Shown in pieces: positions 1 through 5,693 of a stretch of DNA of 5,959 nucleotides. This stretch comes from JBFLYO01 sp040756745 (GTDB taxonomy: Bacteria > Bacteroidota > Ignavibacteria > UBA10030 > UBA6906). The DNA lies in contig JBFLYO010000064.1 in the NCBI GenBank assembly GCA_040756745.1, positions 1 through 5,959 of the forward strand, read 5' to 3'. The notes beneath the pieces are model-generated. The model worked only from the letters and a program-made list of their open reading frames with translations, searched no databases and was not told the origin of the DNA. The position numbers were made by a program, and so were the translations under genes. Position 1 is the stretch's first letter. Each line of letters starts with the position of its first letter.

Positions 1-102
1 GTCAAGGACTTCCATCCGGAGCTGCGCGTCACAGTCCCTAAGCGACAACCAGGGAGGCAAAGATACAAGAGCCGTAAGGCTGAAAACAAGAGAAAAAAGT
101 AA
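1..102 (+). CDS. C-terminal end of an unidentified protein (5' truncated by window)
   Basis: Reading frame 1 is open from the first base and stops with TAA at 100-102, giving 33 residues. The fragment starts VKDFHPELRVTVPKRQ and becomes very basic, ending in a Lys/Arg-rich tail (KAENKRKK). Such tails are common in nucleic-acid-binding proteins, but 33 residues are too few for a family call and no motif is recognisable. No start codon is visible, so any gene begins upstream. It lies 69 nt before the next gene on the same strand. A chance open frame of this length is quite possible; the basic tail is the only positive sign. Confidence 0.3.
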   Translation, partial: VKDFHPELRVTVPKRQPGRQRYKSRKAENKRKK

Positions 103-171
103 CCGGACAAATGTCCTAATAGTAAATGATCCACTGTAACTCACCATCATTCACAACAAGAGGGCACCTCG

Positions 172-666
172 ATGAAACGCAACTGGATCTGGACGGTTCT
201 TGCTGTATGCAGCATGGCCGTCTTCGCGCTTCAATGCGCCCAGCCTGCACCTGATACCCGCGCGGCTGATGAAGCGGCGATCCGCGCAATCAACCCGGTA
301 TGGTTCAGATCGTACAACGCGGGGCACGTGGATAGCATCGTTGCCCTTTATGCGGATGACGCCGTGTTGAACCCGCCGGGAGCGCCGGCAGCCCGCGGCC
401 AAGCTGCGATTCGTGAGTATTTGACGAAGGACGTCGCGGCTGCGGCAGCGGCCGGTGTGACCCTCAATGCCGGCACGACCTCTGATGTCAGCGTCTCGGG
501 CGACCTCGGTTGGGAGTGGGGGACGTTCACCGTGACGGACAAGTCGGGTGCCACGGTCGACAGGGGCAAGTACGTGACGGTGTGTGCAAGAAAAGACGGG
601 AAGTGGCTGATCGTCCGTGACATCTGGAATTCCGACGGACCGATGAAGCCCGCTGGCACGCAATAA
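172..666 (+). CDS. Exported SnoaL-like / DUF4440-family protein, putative lipoprotein
   Basis: This is a 164-residue protein. A signal peptide occupies residues 1-21: MKRNW followed by a hydrophobic core ending FALQC. Cys22 is a candidate lipidation site, although Gln at -1 departs from the usual lipobox, so type I cleavage is possible. Residues 33-152 look like the SnoaL-like cone fold of the DUF4440/SgcJ type: an N-terminal helix (DEAAIRAINPVWFRSYNAG), then the family-typical DSIVALYADDAVLNPPG, a G-x-x-A-I-R-E-Y segment, and a final strand pair ending KDGKWLIVRDIWNSDGP. Family members bind small molecules or catalyse varied reactions, so the substrate cannot be predicted. The start is supported by AAGAGGG at 158-164, 7 nt upstream. 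A strong terminator at 704-740 follows, so it is probably transcribed alone or as the last gene of an upstream unit. Confidence 0.85.
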   Translation: MKRNWIWTVLAVCSMAVFALQCAQPAPDTRAADEAAIRAINPVWFRSYNAGHVDSIVALYADDAVLNPPGAPAARGQAAIREYLTKDVAAAAAAGVTLNAGTTSDVSVSGDLGWEWGTFTVTDKSGATVDRGKYVTVCARKDGKWLIVRDIWNSDGPMKPAGTQ

Positions 667-673
667 TCGCTGA

Positions 674-958
674 ATGGCGAATGCCGCACCGCAACTCAGG
701 AACGAAGCGCACGAAAGAGGAATCGTGCGCTTCTTTTGTTATATTGACGGGCAAACACGGTCCCTCCGGCTCAAATCGGCTGGCGTGTTGAACCGCCCCG
801 ACATGAAATCGGTGATATCTGCAGCGATCGACCGCGCCAAGAACCCGCTAAATACTTTGGGACGCGGGAAGCTCATCATCAAATCGGTGTCGTCGAAGCA
901 GAGCCCGAGGCGGGCGCAATTGACCGTACACTACACCTCACGGGAGGATCAGCCATGA
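674..958 (+). CDS. Doubtful small ORF, possibly a gene remnant or a shorter gene with a different start
   Basis: The open frame gives 94 residues from ATG 674, but its first 22 codons run through the strong terminator at 704-740, and no ribosome binding site precedes 674. If the gene is real it more likely starts downstream, for example GTG 785, TTG 788 or ATG 803, none of which has a good Shine-Dalgarno sequence. The C-terminal part (RGKLIIKSVSSKQSPRRA, about residues 63-80) looks protein-like and faintly recalls the tail of some small DUF1801-type proteins; this is a weak memory, not a match. The stop codon overlaps the next gene's start as ATGA (955-958), which favours a translated reading frame. 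A decayed fragment that lost its N-terminus is the main alternative. Confidence 0.3.
   Translation: MANAAPQLRNEAHERGIVRFFCYIDGQTRSLRLKSAGVLNRPDMKSVISAAIDRAKNPLNTLGRGKLIIKSVSSKQSPRRAQLTVHYTSREDQP
704..740 (+). terminator. Intrinsic (rho-independent) terminator of the DUF4440 gene
   Basis: A perfect 11-bp stem pairs 704-714 (GAAGCGCACGA) with 723-733 (TCGTGCGCTTC) around an 8-nt loop (715-722). TTTTGTT follows at 734-740. It lies 37 nt after the stop codon of the SnoaL-like gene and is oriented to end its transcript. The complementary side has no comparable U-tract, so it works on the + strand only. Confidence 0.9.
942..948 (+). promoter_or_regulatory. Strong Shine-Dalgarno for the 64-residue membrane protein
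   Basis: GGGAGGA lies 6 nt before ATG 955. It is among the best ribosome binding sites in the window and is the main reason to accept the short gene that follows. Confidence 0.75.
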
Positions 959-1149
959 ACTTCAAGAAGTTTGCCACCGACTTCGTGCTGACATTTGTTA
1001 TAGTCCTTGTGGTCAGCATCATTGCCACATACCTGTATGGCTTGATTGCTCACGGCCAGGGTTATGTGGAATGGGAAACGGCCATCCGGCTTGCGATCAT
1101 TCTCGGAATCGTGCTGCCGTGGCTGCATCCCCGGGAGCACAAGCAGTAG
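955..1149 (+). CDS. Small two-helix inner-membrane protein, function unknown
   Basis: This is a 64-residue protein. It has a short basic N-terminus (MNFKKFATDF), a first hydrophobic helix at about residues 11-31 (VLTFVIVLVVSIIATYLYGL), a polar loop HGQGYVEWET, a second helix at about 44-57 (IRLAIILGIVLPWL) and a basic tail HPREHKQ. Both termini are predicted cytoplasmic by the positive-inside rule. The loop-plus-helix pattern W-E-T-x-I-R-L-A-I-x-L-G-I-V-L-P is like that of short uncharacterised membrane proteins found in many environmental bacteria, as far as I recall; no function is known to me. The start is fixed by GGGAGGA 6 nt upstream. The gene overlaps the doubtful ORF before it by 4 bases and converges with the porin gene, stop to stop, across 19 bp. 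Confidence 0.75.
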   Translation: MNFKKFATDFVLTFVIVLVVSIIATYLYGLIAHGQGYVEWETAIRLAIILGIVLPWLHPREHKQ

Positions 1150-1168
1150 CAACGCTCAGCGGTGCCCA

Positions 1169-2401
1169 TCAGAAGTAGGACGAGAAGCCGAACAGGAATC
1201 CCCCTGTAACTTCAGAGGGATTCCCAAGGAGGTCCCGCTGTTTCTGGATGCGGTAGTTCAGGCGGATAACCGTCCCCGGCGTCGGACGAAAACTCACCGC
1301 CGGCATGACGCTCCAGAGATCGTCCGCGATGTTTCCCCCGGTCTCGCGAAAGGTGCCGACGTTCCAGTCGACGTACTCGACCCGGCATGCAAGGTTGAGG
1401 AGGGAAGCCTCCCAGCCGAGTATCCCCCCGCGGATGATCGGATGCACGAGATCGACAAAGCCTCCCCGTTGTCTCTCTCCGAATTGCTGCGAATAGGTCG
1501 ACGGGACATCGACGAACACCCAGGCCCACTCCCCGATGATCTGTGTCCCGAACGGCAGAGTGGTGTTGAGATCGACATCGAAGACGTCGCAACGTCTCTT
1601 CGTATCGATCGTCAGCCCATCCTCCTGCCATTTGTTGTACACGCCCCCCATGTATGATATGCCGAGCTCTGCGGCCTCCGAGTTCCTGGCCGCGATCTTG
1701 GCGGTGATGAGAGGCTTGCCGCTCGCGATCTCTTCGAATCTGTCCGGGTTCTCCTTCGCAGCGGGCAGAGATGTCCTGTTGCTGCTGTTTGCAATAATGG
1801 AATTGTCGAATCCACCCGAGAGGTAGAATTCATACCCGAATAGCCAGTCGCCGGTGGAGTGCTTGCCGTACAAGCCGATGCCTGCGTTGCTCCAGGTCGC
1901 GGGAAGCATCTCCGTGGCGGCGATCGGCCTGTCGACGAATTCCCACTTCGGTCCGTCGTGGTTCTGGTTGAATCCGCCGATCGGGTTCACGATCATGCCG
2001 CCTCTCAGGTTCATCAACGGGTCGAATTCAACATCGATCGCAGCAAATTCCACCGCGATCTCTTTCGCCCCATCTTCGAATTCGATCTCCGATAGGAACC
2101 GGATGCGCTCGGTGATGCTTGACGACACAAAGAGCGTCAGGCGCCTGAACTGAAATTGGTGCCCCTCAGTGACGCCATTTGTGCCGAGGTGCTGCCAGCT
2201 CACCTCCATGTAGCCGCCGAGGGAAATCGGGGATCGTCCGACCGACATGAAGGGCCGGCGGTAGGCCGCGTCCATGCTGAGCGCTGCCGCCGCGGTATCG
2301 ACGGCGGTGCGTCGCAGGAGGGTGGAGTCGATCTGAGCCTGAGCGAACGCCGTGGCTGCGAACATTATCGCAGCCGCTGCAACCGTGTGTGCTTTTGTCA
2401 T
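1169..2401 (-). CDS. Outer-membrane porin-like beta-barrel protein (phosphate-selective porin O/P-like)
   Basis: This is a 410-residue protein. A Sec signal peptide covers residues 1-20 (MTKAHTVAAAAIMFAATAFA, then QAQ). The mature chain alternates polar and aromatic/hydrophobic residues in strand-like stretches: SLGGYMEVSWQHLG, HQFQFRRLTLFVSSSITERIRFLSEIEFE, then glycine/aromatic turns. It ends in FSSYF, and a terminal Phe is typical of outer-membrane barrels recognised by the BAM complex. The overall pattern resembles the porin O/P group; the transported solute cannot be read from sequence. ATG 2401 was chosen over upstream in-frame starts because it begins the signal peptide, has TGAGGAT 9 nt upstream (plus-strand 2411-2417), and overlaps the Rieske stop codon as ATGA. 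It is the last gene of the operon and may let the metal ion or chelate handled by its partners cross the outer membrane. Confidence 0.8.
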   Translation of the reverse strand: MTKAHTVAAAAIMFAATAFAQAQIDSTLLRRTAVDTAAAALSMDAAYRRPFMSVGRSPISLGGYMEVSWQHLGTNGVTEGHQFQFRRLTLFVSSSITERIRFLSEIEFEDGAKEIAVEFAAIDVEFDPLMNLRGGMIVNPIGGFNQNHDGPKWEFVDRPIAATEMLPATWSNAGIGLYGKHSTGDWLFGYEFYLSGGFDNSIIANSSNRTSLPAAKENPDRFEEIASGKPLITAKIAARNSEAAELGISYMGGVYNKWQEDGLTIDTKRRCDVFDVDLNTTLPFGTQIIGEWAWVFVDVPSTYSQQFGERQRGGFVDLVHPIIRGGILGWEASLLNLACRVEYVDWNVGTFRETGGNIADDLWSVMPAVSFRPTPGTVIRLNYRIQKQRDLLGNPSEVTGGFLFGFSSYF

Positions 2402-2835
2402 CGAAGCGATATCCTCAAGTGGATTGTTGAGACGTCCGTGGGGAGAACCCTCAGGTCCGTGGCCGCCGGCCCATGAATCACCTTTCCGCGGTTGTCGAAC
2501 TGGCTCCCGTGGGCGGGACATTCCAGGTGATCGCCGAACACCTGAAGCTCCGTCCCCTGGTGAGTGCATCGCATCAGCAGCGCAGAGTATTCAGCCGCAC
2601 CGAACCGGTACACACAGACCGGGTACTGGAGAAGCGAATGTCGGACTATGATGGATTCCCTGTATTCCGCCTCGCCTTCGCCGGCGATCCGGAAAGCCGA
2701 CAGCGGCACCACGAGGTCCGAGCCGTCAAGGGAGGCACGGACGGTCGCGACGCCGCAGCCCTCGAGCAGTGCAGCCATCGCACTCCCCGCTGCGCATGCC
2801 GCACAGCTCGCAGCGATGAATTGCCGTCGGTTCAT
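2398..2835 (-). CDS. Tat-exported stand-alone Rieske [2Fe-2S] protein
   Basis: This is a 145-residue protein. The N-terminus MNRRQFIAASCAACAAGSAM carries a twin-arginine motif (RRQFI) and a hydrophobic stretch, so it is probably folded with its cluster in the cytoplasm and exported by Tat. Cys27 (LLEGC) could be a lipidation site, though Glu at -2 is unusual. The Rieske ligands are complete: Cys90-Thr-His92-Gln-Gly (box 1) and Cys106-Pro-Ala-His109-Gly-Ser (box 2). A GKVIHGPA loop follows, as in this fold. The disulfide cysteines found between the ligands of bc1-type Rieske proteins are absent, so the cluster resembles ferredoxin-type Rieske centres. Its start lies 2 nt after the oxidoreductase stop, and its TGA overlaps the porin ATG. 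It is likely an electron carrier for the di-haem enzyme upstream. Longer in-frame starts would overlap the upstream gene and lack a signal sequence. Confidence 0.88.
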   Translation of the reverse strand: MNRRQFIAASCAACAAGSAMAALLEGCGVATVRASLDGSDLVVPLSAFRIAGEGEAEYRESIIVRHSLLQYPVCVYRFGAAEYSALLMRCTHQGTELQVFGDHLECPAHGSQFDNRGKVIHGPAATDLRVLPTDVSTIHLRISLR

Positions 2836-2837
2836 CG

Positions 2838-4037
2838 CTAGAGGCTTTCGAGGAATCTGATGAGCTGCTGCCGCTGCAGTGGTGTGAGCTGGTTGAATCT
2901 GGTGACGGCGCCGGCGGCTTCCCCACCATGCATGAGGATCGCTGCCTCGATGCTGTGCGCTCTGCCGTCGTGCAACAGGAAGTACTGCCCCCCCTGCGAC
3001 TTCGGCGAAAGTCCTAGCCCCCACAACGGCGTGGTTCTCCATTCGCTTGTCCGCGCACTCCCCTCCGTGTAGCCGTCGTCTAGCCCCGGACCCATGTCAT
3101 GAAGGAGCAGGTCGGTGTAGGGAGAGAACGTCTTCTCCGACAGCGCCTCGATCGGTGAGCGCCCGGTCGCGAGTTGAGGGCGGTGGCAGCCCGCACACTG
3201 GACGTCCGAAAAAATCTGCTTACCAGCCGCAACGTCTGAATTGTTCCTGTCACGCTGCAGGGGGGCCTTCAGGGTCTGCAGGTAGAACACGACGCTGTGT
3301 ATCGCGGCATTTGATACCTCCGGGTCGATGTCGCGACGCGAGTAAACGTCCGTGGGAAGGTACGCTGACGCGATGCCGATATCCTCGCTATAGGCGGAGA
3401 CGGTCTGCTGAAGCAGATTGTGCACGCTTGCCTTCTTGCCAAACCGGCCGAGGTACCATCCTCCCTGCGTGATGGCTCCTGGTGATGGGGTTATATAGGC
3501 AGGCAGTGAGATCCAGTTGGGCTCGCCGGAAATCCCGTCGCCATCCAGGTCGTTCGGGTCGGCCATGGCGAGGATCACGCTATCGGGCATTGACTCAAGA
3601 AAACCCATTCCCGTCGTGATTGGCGGCATGAAGCGCGCGTACGTCGCTCCGGCCGGAATGGACTCCGGCATGTAACCGGGGATGGCACGGTTTTGCAGCT
3701 GGGGACCGCCGAGGTCAAGAAATTGGTTTCCGCCGGGGGCTGGCTGGCCAAAACGGACCAACGTAGTGAATGGATGCCCCTTGCCATCCCCCGCGTGACA
3801 ACTCCTGCAGCTTGTGGCCACAAAGACGGGCCCCAGTCCCGTTTCGGGGGTGAACACCTGGCTGAAGTCGGCATCCCCCTGAGCATGCCGGGCTGCCTGC
3901 TCATACGTGAGCCCTTCGACCGTCCCGTCGAGCACCTCATCGTCTGCCGGGCCGGCCGGCTCCAGGTGCTGACACGATCCGATCAACGCTGCCATGCCCA
4001 CAACCCCCCCTGCAATTGCCGCGAGACCTCGTCTCAT
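2838..4037 (-). CDS. Di-haem oxidoreductase lipoprotein (DHOR, DUF1111/COG3488, peroxidase-like)
   Basis: This is a 399-residue lipoprotein. The signal peptide MRRGLAAIAGGVVGMAALIGSC ends in a good lipobox (I-G-S-C22). Two c-type haem sites are present, CRSCH at 77-81 and CAGCH at 281-285, so the protein needs periplasmic cytochrome c maturation. Other family features are VFTPETGLGP (61-70), DLDGDGISG (163-171, resembling a calcium-binding loop), LLHDMGPGLDDGY (311-323), WRTTPLWGLGL (333-343) and LHDGRAHSIEAAILMHGGEA (355-374). This order fits the di-haem oxidoreductase family distantly related to MauG and bacterial cytochrome c peroxidases. These genes often sit beside imelysin-type iron-regulated genes, but none is visible here. 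The substrate is unproven; redox cycling of a metal or peroxide reduction are candidates. It is first in the operon, behind the palindrome-controlled promoter. ATG 4037 is preceded by a weak GGTGGGG. Confidence 0.9.
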   Translation of the reverse strand: MRRGLAAIAGGVVGMAALIGSCQHLEPAGPADDEVLDGTVEGLTYEQAARHAQGDADFSQVFTPETGLGPVFVATSCRSCHAGDGKGHPFTTLVRFGQPAPGGNQFLDLGGPQLQNRAIPGYMPESIPAGATYARFMPPITTGMGFLESMPDSVILAMADPNDLDGDGISGEPNWISLPAYITPSPGAITQGGWYLGRFGKKASVHNLLQQTVSAYSEDIGIASAYLPTDVYSRRDIDPEVSNAAIHSVVFYLQTLKAPLQRDRNNSDVAAGKQIFSDVQCAGCHRPQLATGRSPIEALSEKTFSPYTDLLLHDMGPGLDDGYTEGSARTSEWRTTPLWGLGLSPKSQGGQYFLLHDGRAHSIEAAILMHGGEAAGAVTRFNQLTPLQRQQLIRFLESL

Positions 4038-4057
4038 GCGTCCCCACCGAAATATGT

Positions 4058-4085
4058 TTGACCAGTAAAGAAAAATAGTTAGATT
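4058..4085 (+). promoter_or_regulatory. Sigma70-like promoter for the metalloregulator gene
   Basis: TTGACC at 4058-4063 (5 of 6 positions) is followed by a 16-nt spacer and TAGATT at 4080-4085. The predicted start is near 4092, giving a leader of about 54 nt before ATG 4146. The -10 is the other half of the palindrome, directly abutting the -10 of the opposite promoter, so the two polymerase sites overlap completely. Confidence 0.6.
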
Positions 4086-4093
4086 AATCTAAC
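4078..4093. promoter_or_regulatory. Perfect 16-bp palindrome, candidate DtxR/MntR-family operator
   Basis: GTTAGATTAATCTAAC is exactly self-complementary over 16 bp, centred between 4085 and 4086. Its TTAG-n-TTAA half-site arrangement resembles known operators of DtxR/IdeR-type regulators (TTAGGTTAG-like). It sits between the regulator gene and the divergent redox operon and covers the -10 hexamers of both predicted promoters, so a bound regulator would block both. That the adjacent regulator binds it is inference. Confidence 0.8.
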
Positions 4094-4114
4094 ACCTTTC
4101 CAGAAAACTGTCAA
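4086..4114 (-). promoter_or_regulatory. Sigma70-like promoter for the DHOR-Rieske-porin operon
   Basis: On the minus strand, a perfect -35 TTGACA (plus-strand 4109-4114) is followed by a 17-nt spacer and a -10 TAGATT (plus-strand 4086-4091; 4 of 6 consensus positions). The predicted start is near 4079, giving a leader of about 42 nt. The -10 lies inside the palindrome. Confidence 0.7.
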
Positions 4115-4145
4115 GTTTGATCTGTTTTTTTCATATCTTTCGGGT

Positions 4146-4802
4146 ATGAACACCCTGACCGAAGAGAATTATCTGAAGGCGCTGTTCTCGCTTTCCGCGG
4201 AATCGGGCAATATCACCGTCGCGCGTTTATCGAAGAGGATGGGGGTGAAGATGCCGACTGTAACCAGCATGATGAAAAAGCTGGCGAGGAAAAAGATGGT
4301 CCAATACACCAAGTACAGGCCCCTCCTGCTGACCGAGAAGGGGAGGCGGGAGGCGCTTCTGATCATCCGCAGGCACCGGCTGGTGGAGATGTTCCTCGTG
4401 AAGACAATGAACTACGGCTGGGATGAGGTCCACGATCTGGCCGAGCAGATCGAGCACATCGAAGCGCCGGAATTCTTCGACCGCATCGACCGGCTTCTCA
4501 ACCATCCGGAGATCGACCCGCACGGCGAACCGATCCCTGACAGATCGGGCCGGCTCGCGGCGACGCCATACGCGACGCTTAACGGTTGCAGGCCCGGCGA
4601 TACCGTGCGAGTTCGCGCGGTGACGGATTCATCAAACGGCTTCCTGCAATACCTGAACAAGAGAGGGTTGCGGCTGGGAGCCAGGGTGCGCGTCAAGGCC
4701 GTTGAGCCGTTCGATGGAAGCATGCTGGTCAGCTACGGGACACGCCGCTCCGAAACACTGGCGCACACCGTATGTGAAAAACTGCTCGTGGAACGTGTCT
4801 GA
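4146..4802 (+). CDS. DtxR/MntR-family metal-dependent transcriptional regulator
   Basis: This is a 218-residue protein with the full three-part family layout. A winged helix-turn-helix spans about 5-65 (TEENYLKALF opening; recognition region VARLSKRMGVKMPTVTSMMKKL, 25-46). A dimerisation/metal domain spans about 66-130, ending in HPEIDPHGEPIP, a hallmark of the family. A FeoA/SH3-like domain spans about 143-218. Aligned by eye to DtxR and MntR, the metal ligands are His77, Glu81, His96, Glu100, Glu103 and His104. Glu100 replaces the DtxR cysteine, as in MntR, while Asn8 stands where DtxR has Met and MntR has Asp. Whether it senses Fe(II) or Mn(II) therefore cannot be decided. No clear Shine-Dalgarno precedes ATG 4146, but the N-terminus is typical of the family. 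It probably represses itself and the divergent redox operon when metal is plentiful. Confidence 0.93.
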   Translation: MNTLTEENYLKALFSLSAESGNITVARLSKRMGVKMPTVTSMMKKLARKKMVQYTKYRPLLLTEKGRREALLIIRRHRLVEMFLVKTMNYGWDEVHDLAEQIEHIEAPEFFDRIDRLLNHPEIDPHGEPIPDRSGRLAATPYATLNGCRPGDTVRVRAVTDSSNGFLQYLNKRGLRLGARVRVKAVEPFDGSMLVSYGTRRSETLAHTVCEKLLVERV

Positions 4803-4834
4803 CCTCCATCGTCTCACAACTCCGTGATTCTGCG

Positions 4835-5662
4835 ATGAACATGCGAGCACATAGGGCATGCATCGTAATCCTCGCACTGACGTTGCGCGGTTGTCTCAAT
4901 TGCGCATCGATCCAATCGGTCGAGGAGAACCGGAGGGCATTTACCCTGGCCCGGATACAGAGCGATACCCTCTTTGACAGCCGCCAGTCGATCAGCATCC
5001 TGACTCTCCCCTTCGAATCTCTGAGACGCTACGTAATCGTCATCGGATACAGTGATTCAGTGCCGGTAAGAACCAGTGCGTTTGCAGAGCGATATCACGC
5101 CGTAGCAGCCCTCAACGGGGGCTTCTTTGACATGAAACATGGCGGCAGTGTCACGTACTTCGAACTCAATGACTCGGTGATAAGCAGGACACAGCGGACA
5201 GCACCCGATTGGTCCAGACCCGATACCATGATGAATGGGGCCGTTGTCTTGACAGAAGACGGGATGTTTCACATTCTACCAGCTCAAGCCGACAGGTTCT
5301 ACGAGGGCTCAAGGGCTGAGGCTGCGGTCCTAGTGACCGGCCCTCTGCTCATCCACGACGCAAGCCCCTCGATCCTGCCGAGCGCGCGTTTCACGTATGA
5401 CCGGCACCCGCGCACCTGCCTCGGCAAGACCTCAAACGCCTTGCTGTTCGTCGCTATTGACGGGAGAACAGACAGCGCCGCGGGGATGAGCCTGGTCGAA
5501 GCGCAGAAATTCCTGCTCCGCCTGGGATGTGTCGAAGCTGTAAACCTCGACGGCGGGGGATCGACCACGCTCTGGACAAAGGAGCAGGGCATCGTAAACC
5601 ACCCAAGCGACAAAACCGGCGAGCGGCCGGTCGCAAATGCTGTATTGATAATCAAGAGGTGA
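4835..5662 (+). CDS. Phosphodiester glycosidase-family exported protein (NAGPA-like domain)
   Basis: This is a 275-residue protein. The N-terminus MNMRAHRACIVILALTLRGCLNC is a short signal sequence, with Cys20 or Cys23 as possible but imperfect lipidation sites. The rest matches the phosphodiester glycosidase domain (the fold of human NAGPA, the mannose-6-phosphate uncovering enzyme): NGGFFD at 94-99, VTGPLL at 167-172, RHPRTCLGKT at 190-199, VAIDGR at 206-211, NLDGGGSTTLW at 237-247 and ERPVANA at 263-269. In bacteria this family acts on glycan phosphodiesters in the envelope, but the substrate here is unknown. It starts 32 nt after the regulator gene with no terminator between, so it may share its transcript. 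No Shine-Dalgarno is visible; ATG 4841 (Met3) is an equally possible start. Confidence 0.88.
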   Translation: MNMRAHRACIVILALTLRGCLNCASIQSVEENRRAFTLARIQSDTLFDSRQSISILTLPFESLRRYVIVIGYSDSVPVRTSAFAERYHAVAALNGGFFDMKHGGSVTYFELNDSVISRTQRTAPDWSRPDTMMNGAVVLTEDGMFHILPAQADRFYEGSRAEAAVLVTGPLLIHDASPSILPSARFTYDRHPRTCLGKTSNALLFVAIDGRTDSAAGMSLVEAQKFLLRLGCVEAVNLDGGGSTTLWTKEQGIVNHPSDKTGERPVANAVLIIKR

Positions 5663-5683
5663 ATTATCTCGTTGCCATCATCT

Positions 5684-5688
5684 GGAGG
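5684..5688 (+). promoter_or_regulatory. Shine-Dalgarno that fixes the start of the frameshifted lipoprotein gene
   Basis: GGAGG lies 5 nt before ATG 5694. It marks that ATG as the intended start even though the frame it opens stops after eight codons (TGA 5718-5720). Confidence 0.7.
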
Positions 5689-5693
5689 CACTC

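Noticed and set aside
105..116. Short palindrome GGACAAATGTCC just after the first stop codon
   Set aside because: As a hairpin it has only four pairs with a 4-nt loop, and no U-tract or recognisable regulator context supports a terminator or operator.
151..663. 170-codon - strand ORF opposite the SnoaL-like gene
   Set aside because: It is Arg/His-rich with no motif or ribosome binding site and lies exactly antisense to a gene with a clear signal peptide and fold.
1150..1168. Possible bidirectional terminator between the convergent genes
   Set aside because: The gap is only 19 bp. I found no stable stem with a U-tract there; the nearest imperfect stem (GTGCT...AGCAC near 1110-1140) lacks a U-tract.
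1195..1224. Inverted repeat GGAATCCC / GGGATTCC (8-bp arms, 14-nt spacer)
   Set aside because: It lies in the coding sequence for the end of the porin, has no U-tract and is only 8 bp, so it is probably chance.
1046..1657. Long + strand ORF (203 codons) across the 3' end of the porin gene
   Set aside because: It is antisense to a well-supported beta-barrel gene, overlaps the small membrane-protein gene, and its translation is charged and shadow-like with no domain.
2402..2569. Upstream in-frame extension of the porin gene (start at 2569, 56 extra residues)
   Set aside because: The extension overlaps the Rieske gene, is low-complexity Pro/Gly/Arg-rich, and would bury the obvious signal peptide that begins at 2401. 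ATG 2401 also has a ribosome binding site.
2836..3042. Upstream in-frame extension of the Rieske gene (start at 3042, 69 extra residues)
   Set aside because: It lies entirely within the di-haem oxidoreductase gene, has shadow-like composition, and would place the Tat signal in the middle of the protein.
4125..4131. T-run upstream of the regulator gene as a terminator tail
   Set aside because: No stem precedes it, and it lies in the leader of the + transcript, where a terminator would make little sense without an attenuator structure.
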